Source: Phocaeicola sartorii JCM 17136 = DSM 21941
GTDB lineage: Bacteria > Bacteroidota > Bacteroidia > Bacteroidales > Bacteroidaceae
NCBI RefSeq assembly: GCF_000614185.1
Contig: NZ_BAKM01000039.1
Coordinates: 1-38,634, forward strand
Length of the DNA: 38,634 nucleotides
Reading direction: 5' to 3'
Each line of letters starts with the position of its first letter. Position 1 is the stretch's first letter. A program made the translations under genes and the position numbers. Positions 1-8,180 of this stretch are shown here, piece after piece. The notes beneath the pieces are model-generated. The model did not search any database. It was not told the origin of the DNA and saw only the letters and a list, made by a program, of their open reading frames with translations.

Positions 1-171
1 GAACGGGGCGCCATACTCTACACGATAGCACTCACCTGTAGGATGCATAAAGTGAATCTGTTTGAATATCTCACGGATGTGATAAACAGAACAGCTGAAT
101 GGCAACCGAACACACCACTTGAAAAATACATGGAACTGCTTCCTGACAGATGGAAAAAGGCTAATGGATAA
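1..171 (+). CDS. IS66-family transposase, C-terminal fragment (runs off the window edge)
   Basis: The first 56 codons are open from base 1 and end in TAA at 169-171. The translated tail has a tyrosine/leucine-rich helix with a TCRMHKVNLFEYL core followed by an LLPDRW ending, which is how IS66 TnpC-type transposases finish. The catalytic domain lies outside the window, so activity cannot be judged. A strong terminator overlaps the last codons and an IS66-like terminus follows at 223-229, so the element's right end is here. Confidence 0.8.
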   Translation, partial: ERGAILYTIALTCRMHKVNLFEYLTDVINRTAEWQPNTPLEKYMELLPDRWKKANG

Positions 172-197
172 AAAGGGAGCATTAGCCTTTTTATTTT
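154..197 (+). terminator. Rho-independent terminator at the end of the IS66 transposase
   Basis: A 13-bp perfect stem (AAAAAGGCTAATG paired with CATTAGCCTTTTT) with a 13-base loop runs into TTATTTT. The left arm lies inside the last codons of the transposase, so terminator and coding end overlap. Confidence 0.8.
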
Positions 198-229
198 AGC
201 AAACTATATAGAATCGCGGAGACGCTTAC

Positions 230-1112
230 GTGGCAGGGTAAGCGATGCTGTATTGTTTGGTTCTCTATCGGTGTTCGGATTCACCTTTATACATTTATTG
301 ACCACGGCTGAAAGAAAGAACTGCGCGGTTGAAGGATCTCAGCGCATCAATCTGTCAGCCGAAAAGCCGATGAACAGGGCGTTTGTGGGGAGGCTGAAAC
401 TTCTGAAGGATTTTTGGGGCATTCTCCAAGAGAGGGATATTTCTCTTCAAAAGATGGATACGTATATCAAAAGGAAGCTAGAAAGATCTTGAAAACTTGC
501 CGCAAGATGTGGCAACTCTTGTAGCAAGTTTTTCGGAATCTTGTAGCAGGATTTGCAGATTCTTGGTATAGGAATGTTTTGTTTGGATTATGGGTATATT
601 AATACATCCCATGAGGAAAACGTATAGGTAGTCAAATATGCTATAGCCGTAATTTTCTATATTCTTTATGTATATACTTACAGCCGAATGATTGTATAAT
701 GATAAATCCGAGGTGAGGTCCTGGCACTGAGGTTATTTCTCAAAATATTCTTTTACTTTTTTGTTTATTCATTTATTTTTAATAGTTTTGTAGGTGAGAT
801 AGTGAAGAGTCTGCTAACTCAATTTTTTATGAAGATATTGTAAGAAGCGTCGTGCTTATTCTTGTTCTAGAAAACCTGAGAAATTTTCAAGAAAACCCAA
901 GAATGACACAGTATGTTTCCTACGCTGGTTTCCAGCGTGGGAATGCTGTCATTATTTGGTGTTTTCAGGTTTTCTCAGGGCTTTCTAGAACGAGTAGTGA
1001 CACGCAGTTCCACGCTTGAACACAATATTACAAACTAATCAACTGAATATCAAATATTAATATCGGGAATTATATGGCTATGATACCATATAATTCCCAA
1101 CACATGTAAGTT
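230..1112. other. Gene-poor stretch after the IS66 end
   Basis: No convincing gene is visible. A frame at 253-492 is open with a TTG start, but it continues in frame from the transposase stop codon through the IS end and matches no family I recognise. The rest has many stops in all frames. Recognisable contents are the inverted GTAAGCG tip at 238, a short AACTTGC/GCAAGTT hairpin with a T run near 495-535, and the large palindrome at 847-1003. Confidence 0.6.
847..1003. repeat. Large imperfect palindrome (~155 bp)
   Basis: The centre is a TTT loop at 929-931 flanked by CGCTGG/CCAGCG. The arms extend outwards through AATGACA/TGTCATT and CCTGAGAAA/TTTCTCAGG to TTCTAGAA at 865-872 and 983-990, with weaker complementarity beyond to GCGT/ACGC. 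Both arms contain small bulges. No coding frame crosses it. It could be a small non-autonomous element (MITE-like), or a transcribed hairpin ending the minus-strand operon. I see no clear target duplication. Confidence 0.75.
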
Positions 1113-1394
1113 TTAGCCTATTTTTTTCTGTGCGACTTCAATTGCATCATGTTTTAATTCGTCTTCATCTTCTACCGCATCTAATACTTTGTCTGCTAGC
1201 CACAGGGTGAGAAGTTCATTCTTATCAATCTTGAAATACTCTGCCAATTGTATTACTTGTGTTCGTTTAGCTCGTCTGTCTCCGCGCTCTATTTTGCTGA
1301 ACATCGGAGTATCTATTTCAAGCAAGGCTGCCAACTGTCTTTGCAGTACTCCGTGCTCTGCTCTTAATTCTCTTATTCTTTCTCCTAATAACAT
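1113..1394 (-). CDS. XRE-family helix-turn-helix transcriptional regulator
   Basis: A 93-aa protein starting MLLGERIREL. Residues ~4-60 form a Cro/C1-type helix-turn-helix: the RQLAALLEID segment, then a recognition helix with FSKIERGDRRAK, then a helix ending in LAEYF. A short acidic tail follows. The frame is open a further 35 codons upstream, but that extension is unlike a regulator and covers the repeated sites at 1441-1515, so I prefer the internal Met at 1392-1394. It lies at the downstream end of the minus-strand block and probably controls itself or that block. The target is an inference; the fold is clear. Confidence 0.85.
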   Translation of the reverse strand: MLLGERIRELRAEHGVLQRQLAALLEIDTPMFSKIERGDRRAKRTQVIQLAEYFKIDKNELLTLWLADKVLDAVEDEDELKHDAIEVAQKKIG

Positions 1395-1440
1395 ACTTTT
1401 CAATTTACAAGTTTGACATGAATTAACCGGATTATTATTG

Positions 1441-1515
1441 TCCGCTATAATATGACAGAATCCGTTATAATTTCCGCTATAATTGGAGGAAACCGTCACA
1501 ATCTTCCGTTATGAC
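1441..1515. promoter_or_regulatory. Four direct repeats of TCCGYTATAAT, candidate operator for the XRE regulator
   Basis: Copies begin at 1441, 1461, 1473 and 1505 (TCCGCTATAAT, TCCGTTATAAT, TCCGCTATAAT, TCCGTTATGAC). The set lies just upstream of the preferred XRE start and abuts the stop codon of the AlbA_2-type gene. Repeated sites in front of a small helix-turn-helix gene suggest autoregulation, which is an inference. Confidence 0.55.
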
Positions 1516-3180
1516 TATTCTTTTAAGAACCATATCCGTCCTTTCGCATAAATAAGTTTATCGGCACTTAACGCACTAAGTATATCACCTAATAGCCTCA
1601 ATTGCTGTTCGTGTGTCTTGACTTGTGGCATTACATCTTTGACATATTCATAAATGCTATCACGTTTCGCTCCATCTGTGCCGGCATTCTTAAGATACTG
1701 CAAAATCATCTGTTTGATTTTCTCCTTATCAAGTCCCTTTTGTCTGGTATAACCTTGCAGTTGACGAGTAGCTTTTGCAACCCCTAAAGAGATTGTATAA
1801 TCGGGAGCTTCACCCTCAATGAGCCTCTGTTCAATAAATCCTGTGCAAAATCCTCATGAATAGTCCTTCCTTTCTGAACCGCATCTAATGATATACAGTC
1901 CCACAAGGTCAGTGAATCGTTTGTTTTGAGCAAGTTAGTATATTGCTTATTTATCTCATTACCGTAAATGCGTACTGACACTTTTCTGTTTTTAGCATCA
2001 ATTTCATAATCAGGCATTGGAAAATGGCGACGCCATTGTTCATTGAACATTTTCTTGATACCTCTACTTACTGTATCTATCATGTTGAAATCAACCATTG
2101 CCCTGCAAAGACATTCATTGCGGAAATATGCTTGAGGTTCTTCATTTGTTAAAGCATTTTCCAAAGTGCCAGGAATAAAACTCCCTGCATTGGAGTAATA
2201 AAGGTAAGTTGGATTTTCTGCAAAATTGATTCGCTGCTGCATCGTATAGTCTTGATGCGCAATACAGTTATGAAGTGCCTCGCGGATGGTATAGTCATCA
2301 TATTGCTTCATCGTGTCAGGGAAGAGTGTGCCTCCCGGCATTTTACGCATTGTCAGATTTTCAATCTTTGATAAAATCTCATCTACGGTTAATATAAATG
2401 GCACGGTGAAGTGTTCGTAATCCACAACATCCTGTTTTTCATTTCGCCTTGTCCAAGTCACTTGTGCAACAGCTGGACGCAACTTGAAAGCTGCTTCATA
2501 TTTACCAAGAAGAATGATTGCTGCACGAGTGATTCCTCCGTTTTTCATTATGCCGCATTTTCTTAAGAATGTTTCCGCAGACCATGCATTTACCTCGGCT
2601 TCAGGTATTCTGCTGTGTACTTTCTTGAACATCATACGAGCTTTGGCTATGGCAACTTCATTAAGGTCGTCAATCGTTGCATCAAATACAATTTGTGCCG
2701 ACCAATCCGTTTCGCTAAAAATCGGTTTATCAAGAATTGCACTCATACGTTCTGCTGTCATTTCTACGAGAGAATCCTCAATTCGCTGCCATGCTTTATT
2801 ATGAGCAAACACGGGGCGTTTAGGTAGATGTTTAGGAATATGGATAACCCATACTTTACGGTTGGTGTCATCCGTGATGAACTCATCTATATCCAAGCCT
2901 TCTGTTGAAAGATTTACGCATCTTTCCGTCAGTCGCAATATTGCCTTTTGCCTATCATAATTGTATGTGTCCGTTCCGACAATCTCCAATGTTCTGTCGT
3001 GCACACCAATCACCAGGTGTCCACCTTCCATATTGCAATGGCCGATACATAGGATATCACATCATCTTTTTCATTTCCACAGAAAGAATTCTTGAGATTC
3101 TTAAATTCTTTCCATTCGCAACGTGTATTCTCTTGCGGGTACTCGCAGAGAAGGTATTGTTGTAATTCGAGTTCAGTCAT
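1515..3180 (-). CDS. AlbA_2-type ATP-binding / putative DNA-binding protein, interrupted by two apparent frameshifts
   Basis: Three frame pieces join into one 555-aa protein: MTELELQQYLL (3180 to ~3033), MEGGHLVIGVHD to LLNRG (~3031 to ~1823), and LIEGEAPDYTISLG to the stop at 1515. One base is missing near 3031-3035 and one near 1821-1825, both in short runs. The N-terminal ~120 residues are a Schlafen/AlbA_2 domain (EWKEFKN and SAIANMEGGHLVIGV). The middle resembles the GHKL-like ATP-binding domain with IREALHNCIAHQDY at its N-box and YLYYSNAG. The C-terminus is a winged helix. Proteins of this type are often regulators or components near defence genes. It starts 134 bases downstream of the WYL/CFI-box gene. 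Real decay rather than sequencing error is possible. Confidence 0.75.
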
Positions 3181-3314
3181 ATTAAATTAATATGTTATTC
3201 CTATTCAAATAGTATTCTTGATAGATTAGCTAATTTAATGATTTTCCAAAGTAAAATAGTTATGATTACAATATCGACTACTTACTTCATGGACATATTT
3301 TTAAGATGTTGATA

Positions 3315-3914
3315 CTATTTTTTCTTGTTGATTCTATATTTCTTAATCCTCTGTATTTGTTTGTCTAGAATATATCTTATCGTCCTGTTAATTTTGTCAT
3401 GTCCTTTCAGAACTGCTACAAGTTTTGGAGAGAAAAAATAATATGTACGAATAAACAATTGGCCCAATAAATTCTTTTGCAGTACATTGTCCCTATACCA
3501 TCTTAAAATCATGACTTGAGGATGTTCATTACTGCCATAAACCATAGTGGCAATATAGCATCCTTCATTAGACGAACTTCTCGAAATTTTGCTCTCACTT
3601 GACGATTTATTTGATGAATAACTGTATTTTGAAGAGGATATATTGAAATTAGACAAAGAATGAATTGATACCCACTCCCCTAAGGGAAGCACTCTAACTG
3701 CTGTAATTCTGCTTATTCGAAACGTTCTTTCCTCATTTCTAAGATGACAATAACCTTTAATATGGTCATTGTTGTATCCATAATCCTTATAATCATTGTT
3801 ATATGAAATATTGCTCACCTTTCGTTTGGAAGTTTCGCCATTGTACTTTTCATATTTGATTTCAATGTCATACTTATATGTAATGGCCTGTTTGATTTCT
3901 GACTCTATTGACAT
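3315..3914 (-). CDS. WYL-like domain fused to a CFI-box C-terminal domain
   Basis: A 199-aa protein. Residues ~1-78 look like a WYL-type sensor barrel (IEIKYEKYNGETSKRKV, then TFRISRITAVRVL). A serine-rich linker covers ~85-115. The last ~80 residues start CYIATMVYGSNEHPQV and continue RWYRDNVL, GQLFIRTYYFFSPK: the CFI-box-CTERM pattern of small bacterial proteins. No helix-turn-helix is present, so it is not an ordinary WYL repressor. It starts five bases after the DUF1848 gene and is the last gene of the tight operon. WYL domains bind nucleic acid or nucleotide ligands in several phage-defence regulators; that role here is an inference. Confidence 0.65.
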   Translation of the reverse strand: MSIESEIKQAITYKYDIEIKYEKYNGETSKRKVSNISYNNDYKDYGYNNDHIKGYCHLRNEERTFRISRITAVRVLPLGEWVSIHSLSNFNISSSKYSYSSNKSSSESKISRSSSNEGCYIATMVYGSNEHPQVMILRWYRDNVLQKNLLGQLFIRTYYFFSPKLVAVLKGHDKINRTIRYILDKQIQRIKKYRINKKK

Positions 3915-3919
3915 ATTAA

Positions 3920-4973
3920 CTATTCTATTATACTTTCACTTTCGTCACTATGTTTGAGTGCATTTTTTAAAACACATTCTTTGCTGGTATTTGCGTAGCA
4001 ATAAACGCAGAAATGACGACAAGTATTATACATTCCAATATCCTTACTTACCATACACCCACAGGCTTTACGCTGTCCGGAATCTTTCACATTTTTCGTC
4101 TTTGATGGAATTGGTGGAAGTTCCCCAAACATATCTCTTTCCGGCCATTTTAATGTATGAAGATAATAAACCAATTCTTTGTCATTAGAGAATATGCGTT
4201 TCATTAGTTCACCGTCAATACAACGATTATGTTCTATGCCATAAGACTCTAGATTTATATCTTCTGCACAAGTTGCCATTTCAACATTCCATCCTTGTTC
4301 TTTCCAAACGGATCGGATTTTCTGAAGGCCTTCAACAATTTCTATTCGCTGAGCATGGCTAGCTTCGGCATTTTCAACATCCTCTTTCGTAAAGAACATT
4401 GTTTCTTTTACGAGATTATTTTGAACTTTTCGATATGCTTTTACATCTATAAAACTGAAAACCAATTTATCAGTATATCCTTTCAGTTTATTGCCGACAT
4501 TCCATATTTTTTTAAGCAATTCTCTTGGACTTATAGATGAAGTGATTATAAGTGGATCAAATCTCCATATCACTCTCTCTTTACCTATCATTTGAGATAA
4601 TTGCTTAAAATGTTTCGACTCTTTCTTCAACAGATGCTACGTTAGGTTCAAATCCTTCATTAACATAATCATTCAATGTAACTTGGAAATAATAGTGTAT
4701 TCCCATTTCATCAAGGATATGCAAATATGGTAGAATAGGTTTTGGATTTTTTGTCCAAAATACTATCACTTTGCAATTCTTAAAAGAGATATACATTTTT
4801 TGCTGGTTAAAAGGATTGTACCAAGCGCAATAACCTTTTGCCAAGCGGTTAAAGAACCACTTGGAATAAAAAGCTGGTATATCTGTAGAACGACTTGCTG
4901 AAATGATAACAGGAGCTGTTGCCTCTACAATCATGCCAAAGTCATTCTTTATTGTAATTTTATCGAATATCAT
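3920..4973 (-). CDS. DUF1848 family protein, probable iron-sulfur TIM-barrel enzyme, one apparent frameshift
   Basis: Two frames join into a 350-aa protein. The first ends VEERVETF at ~4608 and the second continues KQLSQMIGKERVIWRFDP. Removing one T (one A of the AAAA at 4607-4610 on the plus strand) restores the frame. The N-terminus IISASRSTDIPAFY and the middle FWTKNPKPILPYL are hallmark DUF1848 segments. The C-terminus carries a cysteine cluster, CGCMVSKDIG then YNTCRHFCVYCYAN, suited to binding an iron-sulfur cluster as in radical-SAM-like enzymes. The reaction is unknown. Its start overlaps the end of the 729-aa gene by 14 bases, implying translational coupling. Confidence 0.8.
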
Positions 4974-7149
4974 AGTATGCTAATAATTCTTTTTCAACTT
5001 TATATGCCATTTCCTGTGTGAATATATATGTTAAGGAAGTTGGTCCTTTTACATTTCCTGAAAGGCCTTCTTTCTTGCAAAGATTTACAAAGAAACGTAT
5101 GTGCTCTTCTTTGCTGTTAGGATATTTTGATGCTGTAAATGACCAATTTTGCTCGAGACGTCTTAACACTTTTTTATCTAATCCGACAAAGGACGGAATA
5201 TTAGGCAAACAATTTGATGTGTTTTGATTAGTTATAGAAGTTGGTGTATTCATTTCGGGGAATAACGAAGGAGTTTCCTGTTTCTTTATTTTGTCTTTCT
5301 TCTCTTCGTTATGACCAAAATGTCTCAAAATATTTTTTTGTGCAGTCTTAGTCAAGTTGGCCTTTTCTAATATTGAACATATTGCATCATAATTATCTAC
5401 AGATTGATAGATTCTTAGGGACAAGCAAGCTAACTCTTTTTGTTTTTTGGCTTTCTTCGATAACGTTTCATTAATAGCATCTTCAAAACACTCGTTTATA
5501 GGTTTTGATGAAACGGATAAAACCGATTCTAATTTATTTACAAATTGATAGACTTCCTTGAAGTTTACTGATTCTAGAATAAAAGATAATTCTTCCTTTG
5601 AAAACTTACAAGATTGTTTTTCAATTTCTTCTGAGCTGCAATTAGAATTGGCAATATCATGAGACAAAATTCCCATGTTTTTCCCATATAATTTTTTATA
5701 TATGAGTGAATATGTTGACATGTTAAGAATATCGGATAACGCATCCTTATTCATTTCCAAATAACCACATAAACTACCCCACAATGAAAGAATATAACGA
5801 TAATTCTCAAATTCTGCCATTTTGCACAAAGCCATACAATCATTGAAACTCTGACCTTTTAATATAAATGCAGCTATAGATTTGAGTTCAATGTTATCAA
5901 TGCTATTTATTCCAAAATGGATGGCTGGATCGTTAATAAATGCATGTAAATTATTTATGTATGCTCGTTCTTTAGACTTCTCCCAATTGATTTCACCTAT
6001 TTGTCCCTTTAATATAGGTACAATGGTCTCCATCACTCCCATATAAAAGCCAAGGCGATTAGCATATAACCTTTCTACTGTTTGTTTATTTTTTATTACA
6101 TAATCGATAACGGCATTAACCAATGGAGCATTAGAAATTGAAATAATATTTCCATTCATTGAAATATCATTCAAAGTAGATGGGGGTAGACTTTTTTGGA
6201 AGACATTAACTGCGTATGCTGTTCTCTTTTCAATGTCAGATCGAAGCCTTAAATAATCATTTTTAGTATGTAGCTCTGAAACTTGGGGAAGGAAATAGCA
6301 TCCCCATTTTTTGCATAAAGAGGTAAATATATAATCCCAACAATTTATATTCTTGAGAAATCCAATTAAACATTCTTTAAGGAAATAAAATCTGTTTCCC
6401 AACTCATTCTTCAAGTTAACTTCAAATTGTTCTGTACTATTCCTCTCTGTTAAATCAATTTTCTTATATTCATCTAACAAAAATAATAATTTCTCACCAA
6501 AAACAGTTATAGATGAAGGAGTAGAAATAAGACTGGTTAATATGTTGTATATATCTTGAGTAAGCCTTAATTGTACCGCTAAATCATGATTAACAGATTT
6601 CTGCTCTCCTAAGAGATATGCATATAATACACCTTTTTGTTTATCAATAATTTCATCCTCAAATACTCCTACTTCATAATGTGGAATAGACGTAAGTTTC
6701 GGAAGTTGTCTTGCTTCAAGCTTATTGGCATTTGGGACTATAGAATAATTATTATAGTATTTGATGGATTTATTACTTCGGGTATTTACTAAAGTAATTT
6801 TATATGCTTGCTCAGAGAAAAAATAGAAACAGCAATTTGTAGGGGTCAGATTCAGAGTATGAGAACAAATACAAACACCATCTTGTATTTCGTTTTCATA
6901 AAAATCTTGAGTTTGTACATCATCTTCAAACTCAATAAGCACTGGATAATTATAGCGTCCAACGTCGTTAATCGTAAATTGAACTGGATATTTAAATAAT
7001 ACGATAGCGTTGAAAGGACGAAGTTCCTCTATTTGTTCATATAATTTATACCCACTTAGCCGTTGAACATAATGTGATATAGGCAAAATACATTCAGATT
7101 GAAGTAAATTGTCCATATTTAAACTTGATGTTGGTATATAGAATTTCAT
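4960..7149 (-). CDS. Large protein of unknown family (729 aa)
   Basis: I do not recognise the family. It begins MKFYIPTSSLNMDNLL. The first ~90 residues alternate beta strands and contain FNAIVLFKYPVQF and NYPVLIEFED. The remainder is predominantly helical, with no Walker motif, zinc cluster or nuclease motif I can identify. Around residues 600-640 there is a lysine/glutamate-rich linker (EEKKDKIKKQE), followed by a separable C-terminal module from about 655 (GLDKKVLRRLEQNW) to the end. No signal peptide or membrane segment is seen, so it is probably cytoplasmic. It sits 11 bases downstream of the helicase gene and overlaps the DUF1848 gene by 14, so it is probably made and used with them. 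Confidence 0.85.
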   Translation of the reverse strand: MKFYIPTSSLNMDNLLQSECILPISHYVQRLSGYKLYEQIEELRPFNAIVLFKYPVQFTINDVGRYNYPVLIEFEDDVQTQDFYENEIQDGVCICSHTLNLTPTNCCFYFFSEQAYKITLVNTRSNKSIKYYNNYSIVPNANKLEARQLPKLTSIPHYEVGVFEDEIIDKQKGVLYAYLLGEQKSVNHDLAVQLRLTQDIYNILTSLISTPSSITVFGEKLLFLLDEYKKIDLTERNSTEQFEVNLKNELGNRFYFLKECLIGFLKNINCWDYIFTSLCKKWGCYFLPQVSELHTKNDYLRLRSDIEKRTAYAVNVFQKSLPPSTLNDISMNGNIISISNAPLVNAVIDYVIKNKQTVERLYANRLGFYMGVMETIVPILKGQIGEINWEKSKERAYINNLHAFINDPAIHFGINSIDNIELKSIAAFILKGQSFNDCMALCKMAEFENYRYILSLWGSLCGYLEMNKDALSDILNMSTYSLIYKKLYGKNMGILSHDIANSNCSSEEIEKQSCKFSKEELSFILESVNFKEVYQFVNKLESVLSVSSKPINECFEDAINETLSKKAKKQKELACLSLRIYQSVDNYDAICSILEKANLTKTAQKNILRHFGHNEEKKDKIKKQETPSLFPEMNTPTSITNQNTSNCLPNIPSFVGLDKKVLRRLEQNWSFTASKYPNSKEEHIRFFVNLCKKEGLSGNVKGPTSLTYIFTQEMAYKVEKELLAYYDIR

Positions 7150-7160
7150 AAAGTATATAT

Positions 7161-8180
7161 TTAGAATGGTCCATTGGCGCCAGTTTCGTTCCCTGCATAG
7201 ATATGGGAATCTGGTGCTGGTAATTTGGACGTCAGGTTATCTGTATATAAAAGATAAAGGTTTTCCAATGGACGTGTTGTCGCTACATATAATGCAGACT
7301 CATTTTCAACCATTGGATCTATGTCCCAGTTGACATAATTTTTGAATTCATTAAGCCCACAACATGGAATAAATACATCATTAAATTGTAATCCTTTAGC
7401 ACAGTGCCAAGTAATTATTTTAGGACTTGTTGATTTGAAATCTATGTCCATATTATCGCGTGTCTTCCATTGAACAGGTATTCCTCTTGACACAAGATAG
7501 TCTCGAATCATAGTAACTTGATGATTATAATACACAAGAATGCCCACATCGGTTAAACCACCATTATTTATATATTCTATTATTTTATCAAGTTGAGATG
7601 TGGTTCGTATTAAACGTGGCTTTGGACCATTTTTGATACATGCAAATGACAAACGAGATGCGGGACGTATATATTCACCAACCTTAGCATTTTCAATAGT
7701 GAGACGATAGTTAATACACAAATCTTGTGGATGAATTCTTAATTGTTTAGCCGTTTCCTCTACACTTTGGACAGGATGGTTTGGGAATTCCATTATTGAT
7801 TGATTAGAATCCCCAAAAAACCAGCAGTATTTTCCATGATCTTTAAAATCTGCAATTTCATCAGCATTAAAGTCCTGGCACTCATCTATGAACATATATG
7901 TAAAGTGAGGTTTTGAAGAACGTTTCCATTCTTCAAAATAATATACATGACCTTCATTTTGTCCAATTTCAGCCAATTCGTCAACAAAAAATTGTTTTAG
8001 TGATTTTGTATATACTATAATTGCATATGAACTAGTTAGCGTTGAAACTTGCTTGGCTTTCTTTAAAAGAGTCAACGATTTTCCAGAACCTGCAATTCCC
8101 TTAACTATTGCGGTTCGTTCTGCAGACATATTGATGATTATCTGCTGGTCTTTGTCTGGTGTAAGATTATCTAGTGCCAT
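7161..8180 (-). CDS. Compact superfamily 1 (UvrD/Rep-like) helicase
   Basis: A 339-aa protein with the full SF1 motif set. Walker A is GIAGSGKS (28-35), Walker B FIDECQDF (97-104), motif III GDSNQS (123-128), motif IV INYRLT (~156-161), motif V WHCAKGLQFNDVF (258-270) and motif VI ALYVATTRPL (296-305). At half the length of UvrD, it lacks the large 1B/2B insertions, so it is a minimal motor that may act as a switch or translocase rather than a processive helicase. The start overlaps the methyltransferase stop by 10 bases. No nuclease domain is attached. Helicase identity is firm; partners and role are inferred from operon structure. Confidence 0.9.
   Translation of the reverse strand: MALDNLTPDKDQQIIINMSAERTAIVKGIAGSGKSLTLLKKAKQVSTLTSSYAIIVYTKSLKQFFVDELAEIGQNEGHVYYFEEWKRSSKPHFTYMFIDECQDFNADEIADFKDHGKYCWFFGDSNQSIMEFPNHPVQSVEETAKQLRIHPQDLCINYRLTIENAKVGEYIRPASRLSFACIKNGPKPRLIRTTSQLDKIIEYINNGGLTDVGILVYYNHQVTMIRDYLVSRGIPVQWKTRDNMDIDFKSTSPKIITWHCAKGLQFNDVFIPCCGLNEFKNYVNWDIDPMVENESALYVATTRPLENLYLLYTDNLTSKLPAPDSHIYAGNETGANGPF

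Larger units (their letters stand above)
1..229 (+). mobile_element. IS66-family insertion sequence, right end
   Basis: The transposase tail is followed after about 50 bases by CGCTTAC at 223-229, matching the inverse of the GTAAGCG tip typical of IS66-family inverted repeats. Exactly eight bases later (238-244) a GTAAGCG occurs in the opposite orientation. IS66 elements are known to make 8-bp target duplications. The left end is outside the window, so the duplication cannot be verified. Confidence 0.65.

Noticed and set aside
253..492. 79-aa plus-strand frame after the IS66 end
   Set aside because: TTG start, in-frame continuation from the transposase stop across the IS terminus, and no recognisable family.
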